A stretch of 64,000 nt of DNA from Actinomyces radicidentis (GCF_001553565.1 NZ_CP014228.1:496001-560000); one strand, 5' to 3'; positions 44,612 through 54,970 are shown, counted from the first letter of the stretch. The notes: a model not told the origin generated them from the letters alone. Program-made: numbers and translations.

Positions 44612-46345
44612 TCAGGCCGTCGGCGTCGCCGTGGCGCCGGAGAGGTCGGTGTAGCCGACGTCCTGCATGCGACGCGACGAGAGCCCGAACGAGCCGTAGT
44701 TGGCGAGGGTCTTCGGGACCGCGACGTAGCCGGCGCGCGAGTAGATCGGGGTCACGATGGCCTCGTCCCAGATGAGCTTGTCGGCCTGGTTGGCGAGCTC
44801 GACACGCTTGGCGTGGTCCGCCTCGGAGCCCACCTCGTCGATGAGCTTCTCGAGGTCCTCGCTCCACACGCCGGTGTAGTTGGAGGCGGAGTCCTTGCCG
44901 TAGATCTGGCCGATGTTGGCCATGGGCCAGTCGGTGCCGATCCAGGTGAAGGCGACGATCTCGAAGTTGCCCTTCTTGACCCGCTCGGGGAAGAAGTCGT
45001 CGTTGTTGGTGTCGTCCATGACGATCTCGACGCCGATGTCCTTCATGTTGGACTGGAGGACCTTGCCCTCGGTGGCGGAGGTCGCCGTGTCGGGCAGGCG
45101 CAGGTACTTGATGGACAGCGTCTGACCGTCCTTCTCGCGGTACTCCTTGCCGTCGGGCAGGGTCCAGCCGAGCTCCTCGAGCTCCTTGATGGCCTGCTCC
45201 TTGTTGAACTTGTAGTCCCCGGAGTTGTCCTGGTAGTCGGCGTCGTTCGGCATGAAGAAGTGGTTGCCGAGCTGGAGCTGTGAGGCGGGGACCGGCAGAC
45301 CCTGGAGGTCGGCCTCGGTGATGGTCTCGCGGTCGATGCCCTTGACGATCGCCTGGCGGAGCTTCTGGTCCTGGAGGAGACCGGTGGCGCCGTTCATGGT
45401 GAAGTGGCGCCACTGGAGGCCGGCCGCCTGACGGATCTCGCCGTCGGCGCGCTGCTGGCACTGCTGGTAGGTGGAGGCGTCGATGATCGTGTCGACGGTG
45501 TCGATCTCGGAGTTGGCGAAGGCGGTGCCGAGCTGGGAGTCGTCGATGACCTTGATGGTGACGGTGTCGAGGAGCGGCTCGTCGCCCCACCAGTTGGGGT
45601 TGTGCTCGAGGGTGATGATCTGCTTGGTCTCGTCCACCTTGGTGACGATGAAGGGACCGGTCCAGTAGTCCGTGTTGTTGGCGTCGGTCCAGCCGGAGAA
45701 GGTGTCGACGTCCTTGGCGAGGGCGGCCGGGATGGTGGCGCCGCCGAGGATGGAGGACCAGTCGGGGAAGACGCCGTCGAAGGTGGTGACGACCTCGAAC
45801 TCGTCCTTGCCCTGCTCGATGGACTTGATGTGGTCCCAGCCGTCAGTGGAGGCGACGACGGCGGTCTTGGCGTCGTCGGTGCCGTTGCAGAACTCCCAGG
45901 CGGCCTTGTAGTCCTCGTAGTTGATCGGGTCGCCCGAGTTCCACTTGGCGTCGGGGTTGAGGGTGAGGGTGATGACGGTGTTGCCGTCGACCTCCTCCTC
46001 CTTGTAGTCCGTGCAGTAGTCCTCGTCGACGGAGATGGAGGCGTCGTCGGCCCAGATGAAGTTGGAACCGAGGACGAAGTCGGCGAGCTTCTGCGCGTCG
46101 CCGGTGTTGCCGTCGATGTGGAGGCGGTTGTAGTTCGGGATCCAGGTGCCGATCGGGATGGTGAGCTCGCCGCCCTTCTGGAGCTTGTCACGGTCGACCT
46201 TGTTGATGTCGGAGGCGGCGAGCTTGGTCGGCGTGGCGGACGCGCCGGAGGACGAGCTGCTGCCGGAGCCGCTGCAGGCGGCCAGGGCGGCGAGGGCGGC
46301 GACCGAGGCCGAGCCACCGAGGAACAGACGACGGTTGATCATCAT
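44612..46345 (-). CDS. Peptide ABC transporter substrate-binding lipoprotein 3 (family 5)
   Basis: 577 residues from the ATG at 46345 with AAGGAG upstream. Signal MMINRRLFLGGSASVAALAA with lipobox LAAC. TVITLTLNPDAKWNSGDPIN, FCNGTDDAKTAVVAS, TFDGVFPDWSSILGGATIP, QDQKLRQAIVKGIDRETI, TLPDGKEYREKDGQ and the C-terminal YRSRA-like IYSRAGYVAVPKTLANYGSF. First of the three tandem binding proteins behind the dppBCDF genes. Different binding proteins sharing one permease pair would widen the range of peptides taken up. Confidence 0.93.
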   Translation of the reverse strand: MMINRRLFLGGSASVAALAALAACSGSGSSSSSGASATPTKLAASDINKVDRDKLQKGGELTIPIGTWIPNYNRLHIDGNTGDAQKLADFVLGSNFIWADDASISVDEDYCTDYKEEEVDGNTVITLTLNPDAKWNSGDPINYEDYKAAWEFCNGTDDAKTAVVASTDGWDHIKSIEQGKDEFEVVTTFDGVFPDWSSILGGATIPAALAKDVDTFSGWTDANNTDYWTGPFIVTKVDETKQIITLEHNPNWWGDEPLLDTVTIKVIDDSQLGTAFANSEIDTVDTIIDASTYQQCQQRADGEIRQAAGLQWRHFTMNGATGLLQDQKLRQAIVKGIDRETITEADLQGLPVPASQLQLGNHFFMPNDADYQDNSGDYKFNKEQAIKELEELGWTLPDGKEYREKDGQTLSIKYLRLPDTATSATEGKVLQSNMKDIGVEIVMDDTNNDDFFPERVKKGNFEIVAFTWIGTDWPMANIGQIYGKDSASNYTGVWSEDLEKLIDEVGSEADHAKRVELANQADKLIWDEAIVTPIYSRAGYVAVPKTLANYGSFGLSSRRMQDVGYTDLSGATATPTA

Positions 46346-46533
46346 GGGGATCTCCTTGTTCAAAGGGGGGAGAGAGTGGTGCCGACTGGGTGTGAGGTCG
46401 GTCTCCCATCTCGGTGAGCAAACCATACGGAGGTTTCCGCCCGTTGTGGTGCGGTTCTCACAAACGTCATGCGTCGGAAACAAATGACTATGCACATCCC
46501 CGTATCCCCATGTACCCCGCGGGATACCGATGC

Positions 46534-46570
46534 GAGAGGGGCCCCGCACCCTCGGTGCGTGACCCCTCTC
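46534..46570. terminator. Hairpin after the first dual-ATPase gene
   Basis: GAGAGGGG/CCCCTCTC outer stem with an inner GCACC/GGTGC stem, 40 bp beyond the 46610 stop. It separates transport genes from the binding-protein genes, which then probably have their own promoter in 46346-46530. Confidence 0.7.
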
Positions 46571-46609
46571 ACTCGTCCGGTGGCCGGTCACCCGGCCGTC
46601 CGCGCCGAC

Positions 46610-48823
46610 TCAGAACACGTTGGCGTGCTCGGAGTAGTAGCAGGAGACCTCGTGGTCCTCGGCCATCGTCGTGAAGCCCGGGAGCGCCTCGAGGCAGCGG
46701 GAGCGCTGCTCGTCGGTGAGCTCGTTCTTGAACTTCGGGCAGCGGGTGCGGAACGGGCAGCCCGAGGGCGGGTTGGCCGGGCTCGGCAGGTCGCCCTCGA
46801 GGATGATGCGCGAGCGCGTGCGCTCCTTGGCCGGGTCAGGGATCGGGATCGCGGACAGGAGGGCCTGCGTGTACGGGTGCGCCGGCGCGGCGAAGACCGC
46901 GTCCACGTCCCCGATCTCGACGATCTTGCCGAGGTACATGACCGCGACGCGGTCCGCGATGTGGCGGACGACGGAGAGGTCGTGGGCGACGAAGAGGTAG
47001 GAGAGGCCCAGGGTGGCGCGCAGCTCGTCGAGCAGGTTGATGACGCCGGCCTGGATGGAGACGTCGAGCGCGGAGACCGGCTCGTCGAGGACGAGGAGGC
47101 TCGGCTCGAGGGCGAGGGCGCGGGCGATGCCGATGCGCTGACGCTGGCCGCCGGAGAAGTTGCGGGCGTAGCGGTTGGCGTGGCTCGGCTCGAGGCCCAC
47201 GAGCTCCATGAGCTCGTCGACACGCTTGGAGACGTCGCCCTTCTTCCAGCCGTTGGCGCGCAGCGGCTCGGCGATGAGGTCGAAGACCGGCAGGCGCGGG
47301 TCGAGCGAGGCCATCGGGTCCTGGAAGACGATCTGGACGTCGCGGCGCATCCGGCGGCGCTCCGAGCGGGTGACCTCCGAGGTGTCGCGGCCGAGGACGA
47401 CGATCCTGCCCTCCTCGGGGGCCTTGAGGTCGAGGACCTCGAGAAGCGTCGTCGACTTGCCGCAGCCGGACTCGCCGACCAGGGCGAGGGTCTCGCCCTT
47501 GCGGACGTCGAAGGAGACGCCGGAGACCGCGTGGACGGTGCCGACGCGGCGCTTGAAGACGGCGCCCTTCATGAGCGGGAAGTTCTTGACGAGGTCCGTG
47601 ACGCGCAGGACCTCCTCGCGCTCCTCGTGCGGCAGGTCGAGGGCCTCGGGGGTCTTGAGCCTCGGCAGCGGGTAGATGTCCTGGTAGTCGAGGTTCTTCT
47701 CCTCGATCTCCGGGAAGCGCTTGCAGGCCGAGTACTGCGGGCCGGCGGGGACCTGGCCGGAGGCGTCCAGCGCCCCCTCGGGGCGCACGAGGGTGAGCTC
47801 GGGCTCACCGCTGAGGCACTCCTCGGAGGCCATGGGGCAGCGCGCCGCGAAGGGGCAGCCCGTGGGCTCCTTGAGCAGCGACGGCGGGTTGCCGTCCAGG
47901 GTGGCCAGCGCCGAGTCCTTCTTGGCGTCCAGGCGCGGGAGGGCGCCGAGCAGGCCGATCGTGTACGGCATGCGCGAGCGGTAGAAGATGTCGTCGACGT
48001 CGCCGGTCTCGACGATGCGGCCGGCGTACATGACCGCGACGCGGTCAGCCATGCCGGCGACGACGCCGAGGTCGTGGGTGATCATGATGACGCCGGCGCC
48101 GGTCTCCTGCTTCGCGGTGCGGAGCACGTCGAGGATCTGGGCCTGGATGGTGACGTCGAGGGCCGTGGTCGGCTCGTCGGCGATGATGAGGTCCGGGTCG
48201 TTGGCGATGGCGATCGCGATGACGGCGCGCTGGCGCATGCCGCCGGAGAACTCGTGCGGGTAGGCGTTGACGCGCACGTCCGGGTTCGGGATGCCGACGA
48301 GGTCGAGCAGCTCGATGGCGCGCTTGTGGGCGTCGCGGTCGCTGATGCCCTTGCGGTGGATCTTGAGGGCCTCCTCGATCTGCTGGCCCACCGTGTAGAC
48401 GGGGGTGAGCGCCGAGAGCGGGTCCTGGAAGACCATGGCGACCTGGGTGCCGCGCAGCTTCGACATGTAGCCGTCGGACCGGCCCAGGAGCTCGGTGCCG
48501 TGGAGCCGGACGGAGCCGGAGACCCTCGCGGAGTCGTCGAGCAGTCCCATGATCGCCGTCGAGGTGACGGACTTGCCGGAACCGGACTCGCCGACCAGCG
48601 CGACGACCTCGCCGCGGGCGACGGAGAGGTTGACGCCGCGCACGGCGTGGACGGTGCCGTCCTCGGAGGGGAAGGAGACCTTGAGGTCCTCGACCTCGAG
48701 CAGCGGGGCGCTCGAGGTGGGGTCCGGCTGGGCGTCGGACTCGAAGCGCTGCGAGCGCTTGCGCGTGGTGGTCGGTGCGCTCTGCTCGGGCGCGGCGCTG
48801 GTTGACGTGGTAGCGGGGCTCAT
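46610..48823 (-). CDS. dppDF: Peptide ABC transporter dual ATPase (DppD-DppF fusion)
   Basis: 737 residues holding two complete ATPase domains. First: Walker [19 protein letters not shown], signature [20 protein letters not shown], Walker [16 protein letters not shown]. Second: Walker [20 protein letters not shown], signature [20 protein letters not shown], Walker [16 protein letters not shown]. Each ends with the Cys-containing oligopeptide-ATPase tail ([15 protein letters not shown] and [15 protein letters not shown]), which may hold an iron-sulfur cluster. It powers the DppB/DppC pair upstream. ATG overlaps the dppC stop by 4 bp. Confidence 0.95.
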   Translation of the reverse strand: MSPATTSTSAAPEQSAPTTTRKRSQRFESDAQPDPTSSAPLLEVEDLKVSFPSEDGTVHAVRGVNLSVARGEVVALVGESGSGKSVTSTAIMGLLDDSARVSGSVRLHGTELLGRSDGYMSKLRGTQVAMVFQDPLSALTPVYTVGQQIEEALKIHRKGISDRDAHKRAIELLDLVGIPNPDVRVNAYPHEFSGGMRQRAVIAIAIANDPDLIIADEPTTALDVTIQAQILDVLRTAKQETGAGVIMITHDLGVVAGMADRVAVMYAGRIVETGDVDDIFYRSRMPYTIGLLGALPRLDAKKDSALATLDGNPPSLLKEPTGCPFAARCPMASEECLSGEPELTLVRPEGALDASGQVPAGPQYSACKRFPEIEEKNLDYQDIYPLPRLKTPEALDLPHEEREEVLRVTDLVKNFPLMKGAVFKRRVGTVHAVSGVSFDVRKGETLALVGESGCGKSTTLLEVLDLKAPEEGRIVVLGRDTSEVTRSERRRMRRDVQIVFQDPMASLDPRLPVFDLIAEPLRANGWKKGDVSKRVDELMELVGLEPSHANRYARNFSGGQRQRIGIARALALEPSLLVLDEPVSALDVSIQAGVINLLDELRATLGLSYLFVAHDLSVVRHIADRVAVMYLGKIVEIGDVDAVFAAPAHPYTQALLSAIPIPDPAKERTRSRIILEGDLPSPANPPSGCPFRTRCPKFKNELTDEQRSRCLEALPGFTTMAEDHEVSCYYSEHANVF

Positions 48824-49842
48824 GCCTGGCCTCCGGACTTGGACGAGGAGTCGAGCGCGTCGCGGACGCCGTCGCCGACGAGGTTGATGCACACGAGCAT
48901 GACGATGAGGATGAGGGCCGGGTAGACGAAGGTCCACGGGTACACGGCGATGTCGCCCTGGGACTGGGCGATGAGGGTGCCCAGGGAGGTCTTCGGGGGC
49001 TTCACGCCGAAGCCGAAGTACGACAGGGTCGTCTCGGACAGGACGGCGCTGGCCACGCCCAGGGTCGCGTCGATGATGATGTACGACGAGATGTTGGGCA
49101 GGATGTGCCGCGCGATGATGGTCGGCGCCGGGACGCCCATGTACTTCGCGGCCGTCACGTACTCCATGTTGCGCACGGACAGGGTCATCGAGCGGATGAC
49201 GCGGGCCGAGAGCATCCAGCCGAAGGCGGCCAGCAGGATGATGAACATCGGGATGGAGCCCTTGGAGGCGGCGCCCATCGACTGGCTGATGATGGCGATG
49301 AGGAGGAAGGACGGGACGACGAGCAGCAGGTCGATGACCCACAGCGCGCACTTGTCGAACCAGCCCCCGAAGTAGGCGGCGGCCGAGCCCATCGCGGCCG
49401 CGACGATCGTCTGGATGCCGGAGACGCACAGGCCGATGACGAGGGACTTGCGCAGGCCCTCGACGAGCATCGCGAAGACGTCCGAGCCGTCCTTCGTGGT
49501 GCCGAGCCAGTGGTCGGCGTTCGGCGGCACGTGGAAGTTGAGGAAGTCGGAGTCCGTGTACTTGTAGTGCCCGATGTGCGGGCCGAGCAGCGCGAACAGG
49601 ACGATGAGGAGGAAGCCGACGAGGCCGAGGACGGCGCTGCGGTTGCGCAGGAAGCGGCGTCGGAAGATCTGACCGCGGGAGAGCCGCTTGAAGGCGGTGT
49701 CGCCCTCCTCGAGCGCCGGTCCGGTGCCCTCGGTGGCCCCCATGTTGGCCTCGTTGACGAGCTCGCCGCCCTCCGTGCCGATGGCGGGGCGGTCGGTGCC
49801 GGTGTGGCCCGGCTCGCCCTGGTTGAACTCGGTGGTTGCCAT
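48820..49842 (-). CDS. dppC: Peptide ABC transporter permease DppC
   Basis: 340 residues. Long acidic N-terminal tail (about 60 residues) before the first helix; FRRRFLRNRSAVLGLVGFLL begins the OppC-type N-terminal domain; DHWLGTTKDGSDVFAMLVEG is the usual periplasmic start of the permease domain; SARVIRSMTLSVRNMEYVTA and the EAA-type loop AAKYMGVPAPTIIARHILPN contact the ATPase. Coupled to dppB and dppDF. Confidence 0.93.
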   Translation of the reverse strand: MATTEFNQGEPGHTGTDRPAIGTEGGELVNEANMGATEGTGPALEEGDTAFKRLSRGQIFRRRFLRNRSAVLGLVGFLLIVLFALLGPHIGHYKYTDSDFLNFHVPPNADHWLGTTKDGSDVFAMLVEGLRKSLVIGLCVSGIQTIVAAAMGSAAAYFGGWFDKCALWVIDLLLVVPSFLLIAIISQSMGAASKGSIPMFIILLAAFGWMLSARVIRSMTLSVRNMEYVTAAKYMGVPAPTIIARHILPNISSYIIIDATLGVASAVLSETTLSYFGFGVKPPKTSLGTLIAQSQGDIAVYPWTFVYPALILIVMLVCINLVGDGVRDALDSSSKSGGQA

Positions 49843-49845
49843 GGC

Positions 49846-50805
49846 TCAGCTCACCCTCACTCGCGGGTCGATGATGGCGACGAGGATGTCCGACAGGAAC
49901 GCGCCGATCAGGGTCATGAGTGCACCGAAGGCCGTCACGGCGACGGTGCCGTTGATGTCCATCGTCGAGATGGACTTGATGGAGTACTCGCCCAGGCCGT
50001 GCCAGGAGAAGACCGTCTCAGTGATGGCCGCGCCGGTGAAGAGGCCGGCGAGCGCGAAGGCGAAGTAGGTGCCCATCGGGATGAGGGCCGTGCGCAGCGC
50101 GTGGCGGGTGATGGCCTTGCGCTTGATGAGGCCCTTGGCGCGGGCGGTGCGCACGTAGTCGGCGCCGAGCGTGTCGAGCATGAGGTTGCGCTGGTAGCGC
50201 GAGTAGGAGGCGATGCCGCCCAGGGACATCGAGATGGTCGGCAGCAGGAGGTGCTGCGCTCGGCCGGCGAAGCCGGAGCCCTCGCCGACGAACTCGAAGT
50301 ACTGGCCGCCGAGCGCGTGGTTGGCCTCGATGGCGCCGAGCTTGAGGAAGAGCGCGAGGACCATGACCGGCGTCGAGATGATGATGAGGGACAGGACGGT
50401 GAAGAAGCGGTCCCAGAAGGAGTACTGGCGAACGGCCGTCCAGGCGCCCAGGGCGGTGCCGAGGAGCATGCCGATGAAGGAGCCGAGGAAGACGAGGCGG
50501 ACCGAGACCCAGATGCGGCGGGAGACCTCGGCGTTGACCGACTGGCCCTGCGGGGTCTTGCCCCAGTCCCAGTGCCCGAGCACGCCCGTGATCCAGATCT
50601 TGAAGCGACCCATGACCGGGTCGTGCGGGTTGATGTTGTACGACGTGAGGGTGGCGTAGATGCCGTCCCAGTTGAGCTTGGTGTTGCTCAGGTCGTACAG
50701 ACCCAGCGGGTTGAGCTGCGTCGCGGCGAGGAAGTACGCCATCACGGTGGCGATCACCAGGAGGATCGCGTAGTTCGCGATCCGCCGCGCAAGGTATGGG
50801 AGCAT
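49846..50805 (-). CDS. dppB: Peptide ABC transporter permease DppB
   Basis: 319 residues from the ATG at 50805. MLPYLARRIANYAILLVIAT is the N-terminal helix; ISTPVMVLALFLKLG and the EAA loop ARAKGLIKRKAITRHALRTA fit the OppB/DppB family. An insert after the first helix (YDLSNTKLNWDGIYATLTSY) is longer than in most DppB proteins. First gene of this operon. The 261 bp upstream (50806-51066) separate it from the second system. Confidence 0.93.
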   Translation of the reverse strand: MLPYLARRIANYAILLVIATVMAYFLAATQLNPLGLYDLSNTKLNWDGIYATLTSYNINPHDPVMGRFKIWITGVLGHWDWGKTPQGQSVNAEVSRRIWVSVRLVFLGSFIGMLLGTALGAWTAVRQYSFWDRFFTVLSLIIISTPVMVLALFLKLGAIEANHALGGQYFEFVGEGSGFAGRAQHLLLPTISMSLGGIASYSRYQRNLMLDTLGADYVRTARAKGLIKRKAITRHALRTALIPMGTYFAFALAGLFTGAAITETVFSWHGLGEYSIKSISTMDINGTVAVTAFGALMTLIGAFLSDILVAIIDPRVRVS

Positions 50806-51066
50806 GCGGTCTTCTCTTCCGGGGGACCGGGGTCGGCGCCTGGTGGGAGCCGGAGCCGCCGGTTGCGGACAACACCGTCCGTACACGGGCCCTCGGGGGT
50901 GCTCGGAACCGGACGGCTGCGCTCACGATACCCGCACCAGGAAATCCTGCGGACACGTTGTCGGAGGAGATTGCGCAACGCTCCGCCCTGGTCAGGGGCG
51001 GCCCGCCGCGCGGGGCGCCGTCGGATTGCGGCCCTCGGTGTGACCGAACGGGTTGCCGGGCGCCGG

Positions 51067-52863
51067 TCACCGCTCCCCGTACAGGGCGATGCTCGCCCCG
51101 GGCACGGCGTCGATGAGCTCGCGTGTGTAGTCCTGGCGCGGGTGGGCGAAGAGCGCGTCTGACTCCCCCGTCTCCACGACCCTCCCGTGCTGCATGACGA
51201 CGACGTCGTCGGCGATCTGCCGGACGACGGCGAGGTCGTGCGTGATGAAGAGGTAGGTGAGGTCGAGCTCGGACTGGAGGTCCGCGAGCAGGCGGAGGAT
51301 CTGCGCCTGGACGAGGACGTCAAGGGCGGAGACGGCCTCGTCCAGGACGACGACCTCGGGCTTGAGGGCGAGGGCGCGGGCGACGGCGACGCGCTGGCGC
51401 TGCCCGCCGGAGAGCTCGTTGGGGTAGCGGCGCATGGCGGAGCGCGGCAGGGCCACCATGTCGAGCAGCTCGGAGACCCGGGCCTGGCGCTTCTTGCGCG
51501 AGCCGATCCCGTGGACGCGCAGGGGCTCCTCGATGACGCGGTAGATCGAGTACATCGGGTCCAGCGAGCCGTAGGGGTTCTGGAAGACCGGCTGCATCGT
51601 GCGGCGCAGGTCGAAGAGCTCCTTGCCCTTGAGGGTGGACAGGTCGACCCCGTTGTGGAGGACCTTGCCCTCAGTGGGGTCGAGGAGCTTGAGGACCATG
51701 TTGGCCACGGTGGACTTGCCGGAGCCGGACTCCCCCACGAGCGCCGTCGTCGTGCCACGGCGCACCCCGAAGGTGACATCGTCGACGGCCTTGAGCGTCG
51801 AGGCGGCACCCTTGGCACCGCGGACGTCGAAGATCTTGGTGAGGTGCTCGACGCGGATGATCTCGTCTGCGTCCGCGGCGATCTCGTGGACTCCGAGCTC
51901 GTCGGCGGTGACCTGGACGCCCTCCGCGTGGGCGGCCTCGATCCTGTGGGAGGCCAGGGAGGGCGCGGCCTCGACGAGCCTCTGGGTGTAGGGGTGCCGC
52001 GGGTCCTGGAGGACCTCGATGCTCGGCCCGGACTCGACGACCCGGCCGCGGTGCATGACGACGACGTGCTCGGCGCGCTCGGCGGCCAGGCCCAGGTCGT
52101 GGGTGATGAAGAGCATCGCGGTGCCGAGCTCGTGGGTGAGCCGGCCCAGGTGGTCGAGGATGCGGTGCTGGACGGTGACGTCGAGGGCGCTCGTCGGCTC
52201 GTCGGCGATGAGGAGGCGCGGGCGCGCCGCCAGGCCGATGGCGATGAGGGCGCGCTGGCGCATGCCGCCGGAGAACTCGTGCGGGTACTGACGGGCGCGG
52301 CGCGCGGCGTCGGGCAGGCCGGCGTCCTCGAGGAGGAGGGCCACCTGGTCCTCGACCTTGATGCGGCCCCCGTGGACCTCGGCCTGGACGTCGGTCTCCC
52401 CGTCCTCGGCGGCGGCCAGCTTCTTGAGGCGGTCGTCGGCGACGCCGGCGAGGCCGTTGGCCTTGAGCGCCTCCTTGACCTGGAAGCCGATGGACCACAC
52501 GGGGTTGAGGTTGCTCATCGGGTCCTGCGGGACGAGCCCGATCTCGCTGCCGCGCAGCTCGCGCAGGCGCTTGGCGCTCGGGTGCGAGATGTCCTCGCCG
52601 TCGAAGAGGATGCGGCCGCCGGTGACCCTGCCCGTGCCGGGCAGGAGGCCGATGACGGCGTTGGCGAGGGTGGACTTGCCACTGCCGGACTCGCCCACGA
52701 TGGCCACCGACTGGCCGGGGTAGAGGGAGAGGCTCGCCTTGCGGACGGCCGGGACCATGCCGGTCGAGGAGCGGAAGGCGACCTCGAGGTCCTCGACCTG
52801 GAGGAGGGGACGGGGCGCGGCGGAGCCGGCCGCGGCGGCGGTGCTGGTGCGGTTGTCAGTCAC
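51067..52863 (-). CDS. Second peptide ABC transporter dual ATPase (DppD-DppF fusion)
   Basis: 598 residues from GTG 52863, overlapping the dppC-type stop (GTGA). First ATPase: [20 protein letters not shown], signature [35 protein letters not shown]. Second: [19 protein letters not shown], signature YPNELSGGQRQRVAVARALA, VVVLDEAVSALDVL (DEA instead of DEP). The oligopeptide-type Cys tails seen in the first system are missing. Partner of the permeases encoded immediately upstream. Confidence 0.94.
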   Translation of the reverse strand: MTDNRTSTAAAAGSAAPRPLLQVEDLEVAFRSSTGMVPAVRKASLSLYPGQSVAIVGESGSGKSTLANAVIGLLPGTGRVTGGRILFDGEDISHPSAKRLRELRGSEIGLVPQDPMSNLNPVWSIGFQVKEALKANGLAGVADDRLKKLAAAEDGETDVQAEVHGGRIKVEDQVALLLEDAGLPDAARRARQYPHEFSGGMRQRALIAIGLAARPRLLIADEPTSALDVTVQHRILDHLGRLTHELGTAMLFITHDLGLAAERAEHVVVMHRGRVVESGPSIEVLQDPRHPYTQRLVEAAPSLASHRIEAAHAEGVQVTADELGVHEIAADADEIIRVEHLTKIFDVRGAKGAASTLKAVDDVTFGVRRGTTTALVGESGSGKSTVANMVLKLLDPTEGKVLHNGVDLSTLKGKELFDLRRTMQPVFQNPYGSLDPMYSIYRVIEEPLRVHGIGSRKKRQARVSELLDMVALPRSAMRRYPNELSGGQRQRVAVARALALKPEVVVLDEAVSALDVLVQAQILRLLADLQSELDLTYLFITHDLAVVRQIADDVVVMQHGRVVETGESDALFAHPRQDYTRELIDAVPGASIALYGER

Positions 52864-53915
52864 TTGCGGGCCTTCGGGTCGAGGGCGTCGCGCACGGCGT
52901 CGCCCATCATGATGAATCCGAGCACGGTCAGGGCCAGGGCGCCCGCCGGGTAGAGGAGCACCGAGATGTGGTCGCGCAGCGCCGACTGGGCGGTGGCGAT
53001 GTCGGCACCCCAGGACACGACGGTCGAGGGCAGGCCGATGCCGAGGAAGGACAGGGTCGCCTCGGAGACGATGAAGCTGCCCAGGGAGACCGTGGCCGTC
53101 ACGATGATGGGGGCGGCGGCGTTGGGCATGACGTGCCGGACGAGGATGGCGAGGCGCCCGGAGCCGAGGGACTTCGAGGCGGTCACGAAGTCCTCGTTCT
53201 TGACGCTCATGACGGCGCCGCGGGTGATGCGGGCGATCTGGGGCCACCCGAACAGGGCGAGGACGAGGACGACCGTGAGGATCGAGGAACGGCCCTTGAA
53301 CAGCTGCATGACGACGATCGCGGCGAGGACGAAGGGCACCGCGAAGAAGATGTCGGTGAAGCGCGCCAGGAGGGAGTCGACCCAGCCGCCGAAGTAGCCG
53401 GCGACGGCGCCGATGACGGAGCCGAGGACGACAACGATGAGGGTGGTGAGGACGCCGACCGTGACGGAGGCGCGGGCGCCGTAGACGGTGCGGGCGAAGA
53501 TGTCGCAACCCTGACGGTCGAAGCCGAAGGGGTGCCCGCTGACCGGCCCGCCGTAGGAGTCGGAGAGCTGGCAGTAGGTCGGGTCCGTGCGGGCGAAGAG
53601 GCCCGGGAGGAGCGCCAGGAGGACCGCGCCGACGATGAGGACGGCGGACACCCAGAAGATGGGCCGTCGGCGCAGCTGCTTCCAGGCCTCGCCCCACATG
53701 GAGGACGGGGCGGAGTCGTCGGCGACGGCGTCGACCGCCCCCAGGCCCTGCTCGTCGTCGGGAGCGACGAAGCGCTCCTGACCGGCGAGCACGGCGCCCT
53801 CGGAGGCGAAGAACGGGGCGGCTGCCCCGGGGGCGAGCGGTGCGGCTGTGCCGGAGCGGGCGTCGGTGGGCTTGTCGCCGGGCTGCGGGCGCTGGTTCTC
53901 GATGGGCTCAGGCAT
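52860..53915 (-). CDS. Second peptide ABC transporter permease (DppC type)
   Basis: 351 residues with a long charged and Ala-rich N-terminal tail (about 75 residues) before LRRRPIFWVSAVLIVGAVLL. GHPFGFDRQGCDIFARTVYG begins the permease domain; the EAA loop is TASKSLGSGRLAILVRHVMP. Its start overlaps the dppB-type stop by 8 bp. Confidence 0.93.
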   Translation of the reverse strand: MPEPIENQRPQPGDKPTDARSGTAAPLAPGAAAPFFASEGAVLAGQERFVAPDDEQGLGAVDAVADDSAPSSMWGEAWKQLRRRPIFWVSAVLIVGAVLLALLPGLFARTDPTYCQLSDSYGGPVSGHPFGFDRQGCDIFARTVYGARASVTVGVLTTLIVVVLGSVIGAVAGYFGGWVDSLLARFTDIFFAVPFVLAAIVVMQLFKGRSSILTVVLVLALFGWPQIARITRGAVMSVKNEDFVTASKSLGSGRLAILVRHVMPNAAAPIIVTATVSLGSFIVSEATLSFLGIGLPSTVVSWGADIATAQSALRDHISVLLYPAGALALTVLGFIMMGDAVRDALDPKARK

Positions 53916-54837
53916 AGCGGATCCTCGGGTCGAGGGCTGCGTAGAGCAGGTCCACGAGCAGGTTGGAGACGATGAAGACGATGATGAGGACGGTCGTGAA
54001 GGAGACGACAGTCGGGCCCTCGCCCTGGAGGATCGCCCGGTAGAGGGTGCCGCCGACGCCGTTGATGTTGAAGATGCCCTCGGTGACGATGGCGCCGCCC
54101 ATGAGGGACCCCAGGTCCGCGCCGAGGAAGGTGACGACGGGGACGAGGGAGTTGCGCAGGACGTGGACGACCATGACGCGCGAGCCGGACAGGCCCTTGG
54201 CGCGGGCGGTGCGCACGTGGTCGGCGGAGAGGTTCTCCCCCACCTCTGTGCGCGTCAGGCGCAGCACGTAGGCGAAGGAGACGGCGCTGAGCACGACGGC
54301 CGGCATGAGGAGCTGCTTGAACCCCGGGTGGCTGCCGGCGGTGACGGGGAGCCAGCCGGCCTTGACGCCGATGAAGAACTGCAGGACGAAGCCGATGACG
54401 AAGGTCGGCACGGCGATGACGACGAGGGAGAGGAAGAGGACGGCGGAGTCGAAGACGCCGCCCTTGCGCATGCCGGCGAGGAGGCCGACGACGATCCCGA
54501 AGACGGCCTCGAGGACGAGCGCCATGAGGGCGAGGCGGATCGTCACCGGGTAGGCGCGGGCGAGGACGTCGATGATCTCCTTGTGCCCGCGGATGGTCGT
54601 GCCCAGGTCGAGGCTGAAGACGCCCTTGAGGAAGAGCAGGTACTGGACGATGAAGGGCTTGTCCAGGTTGTACTCCGCCCGGATCTGGTCCTGGAGCACG
54701 GGGCTCAGGGTGCGGTCGCCGCCGAGCGCGGAGACGGGGTCCCCGGGCATGGCGAAGACCATGGCGTAGATGAGCAGCGTGGCCCCGAAGAAGACGGGGA
54801 TCATCTGCAGGAGCCGGCGTCCGGTGTATCGGAGCAT
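53908..54837 (-). CDS. Second peptide ABC transporter permease (DppB type)
   Basis: 309 residues from the ATG at 54837. MLRYTGRRLLQMIPVFFGAT, the short periplasmic segment with MPGDPVSALGGDRTLSP, and the EAA loop ARAKGLSGSRVMVVHVLRNS are typical. GTTIRGHKEIIDVLARAYPV is the usual pre-domain stretch. It lies 134 bp downstream of the binding-protein gene, with a very strong hairpin between them. Confidence 0.94.
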   Translation of the reverse strand: MLRYTGRRLLQMIPVFFGATLLIYAMVFAMPGDPVSALGGDRTLSPVLQDQIRAEYNLDKPFIVQYLLFLKGVFSLDLGTTIRGHKEIIDVLARAYPVTIRLALMALVLEAVFGIVVGLLAGMRKGGVFDSAVLFLSLVVIAVPTFVIGFVLQFFIGVKAGWLPVTAGSHPGFKQLLMPAVVLSAVSFAYVLRLTRTEVGENLSADHVRTARAKGLSGSRVMVVHVLRNSLVPVVTFLGADLGSLMGGAIVTEGIFNINGVGGTLYRAILQGEGPTVVSFTTVLIIVFIVSNLLVDLLYAALDPRIRYA

Positions 54838-54914
54838 CAGCCCTCCTCGTGGGGTGGTGGGTTCGGGTGGGGTGCGCGGGTGGCGCGGGAGCGCGGGGTG
54901 GCGCGCCCTGACAG

Positions 54915-54957
54915 CGGGCGAGGTGCTCGTCGCGGCGCGCGACGAGCACCTCGCCCG
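54915..54957. terminator. 20-bp hairpin between binding-protein and permease genes
   Basis: Perfect 20-bp stem CGGGCGAGGTGCTCGTCGCG with a 3-base loop, 14 bp beyond the binding-protein stop. Likely a partial terminator or mRNA end that makes the binding protein more abundant than the permeases. Confidence 0.8.
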
Positions 54958-54970
54958 TGGTGTCGGCGGG

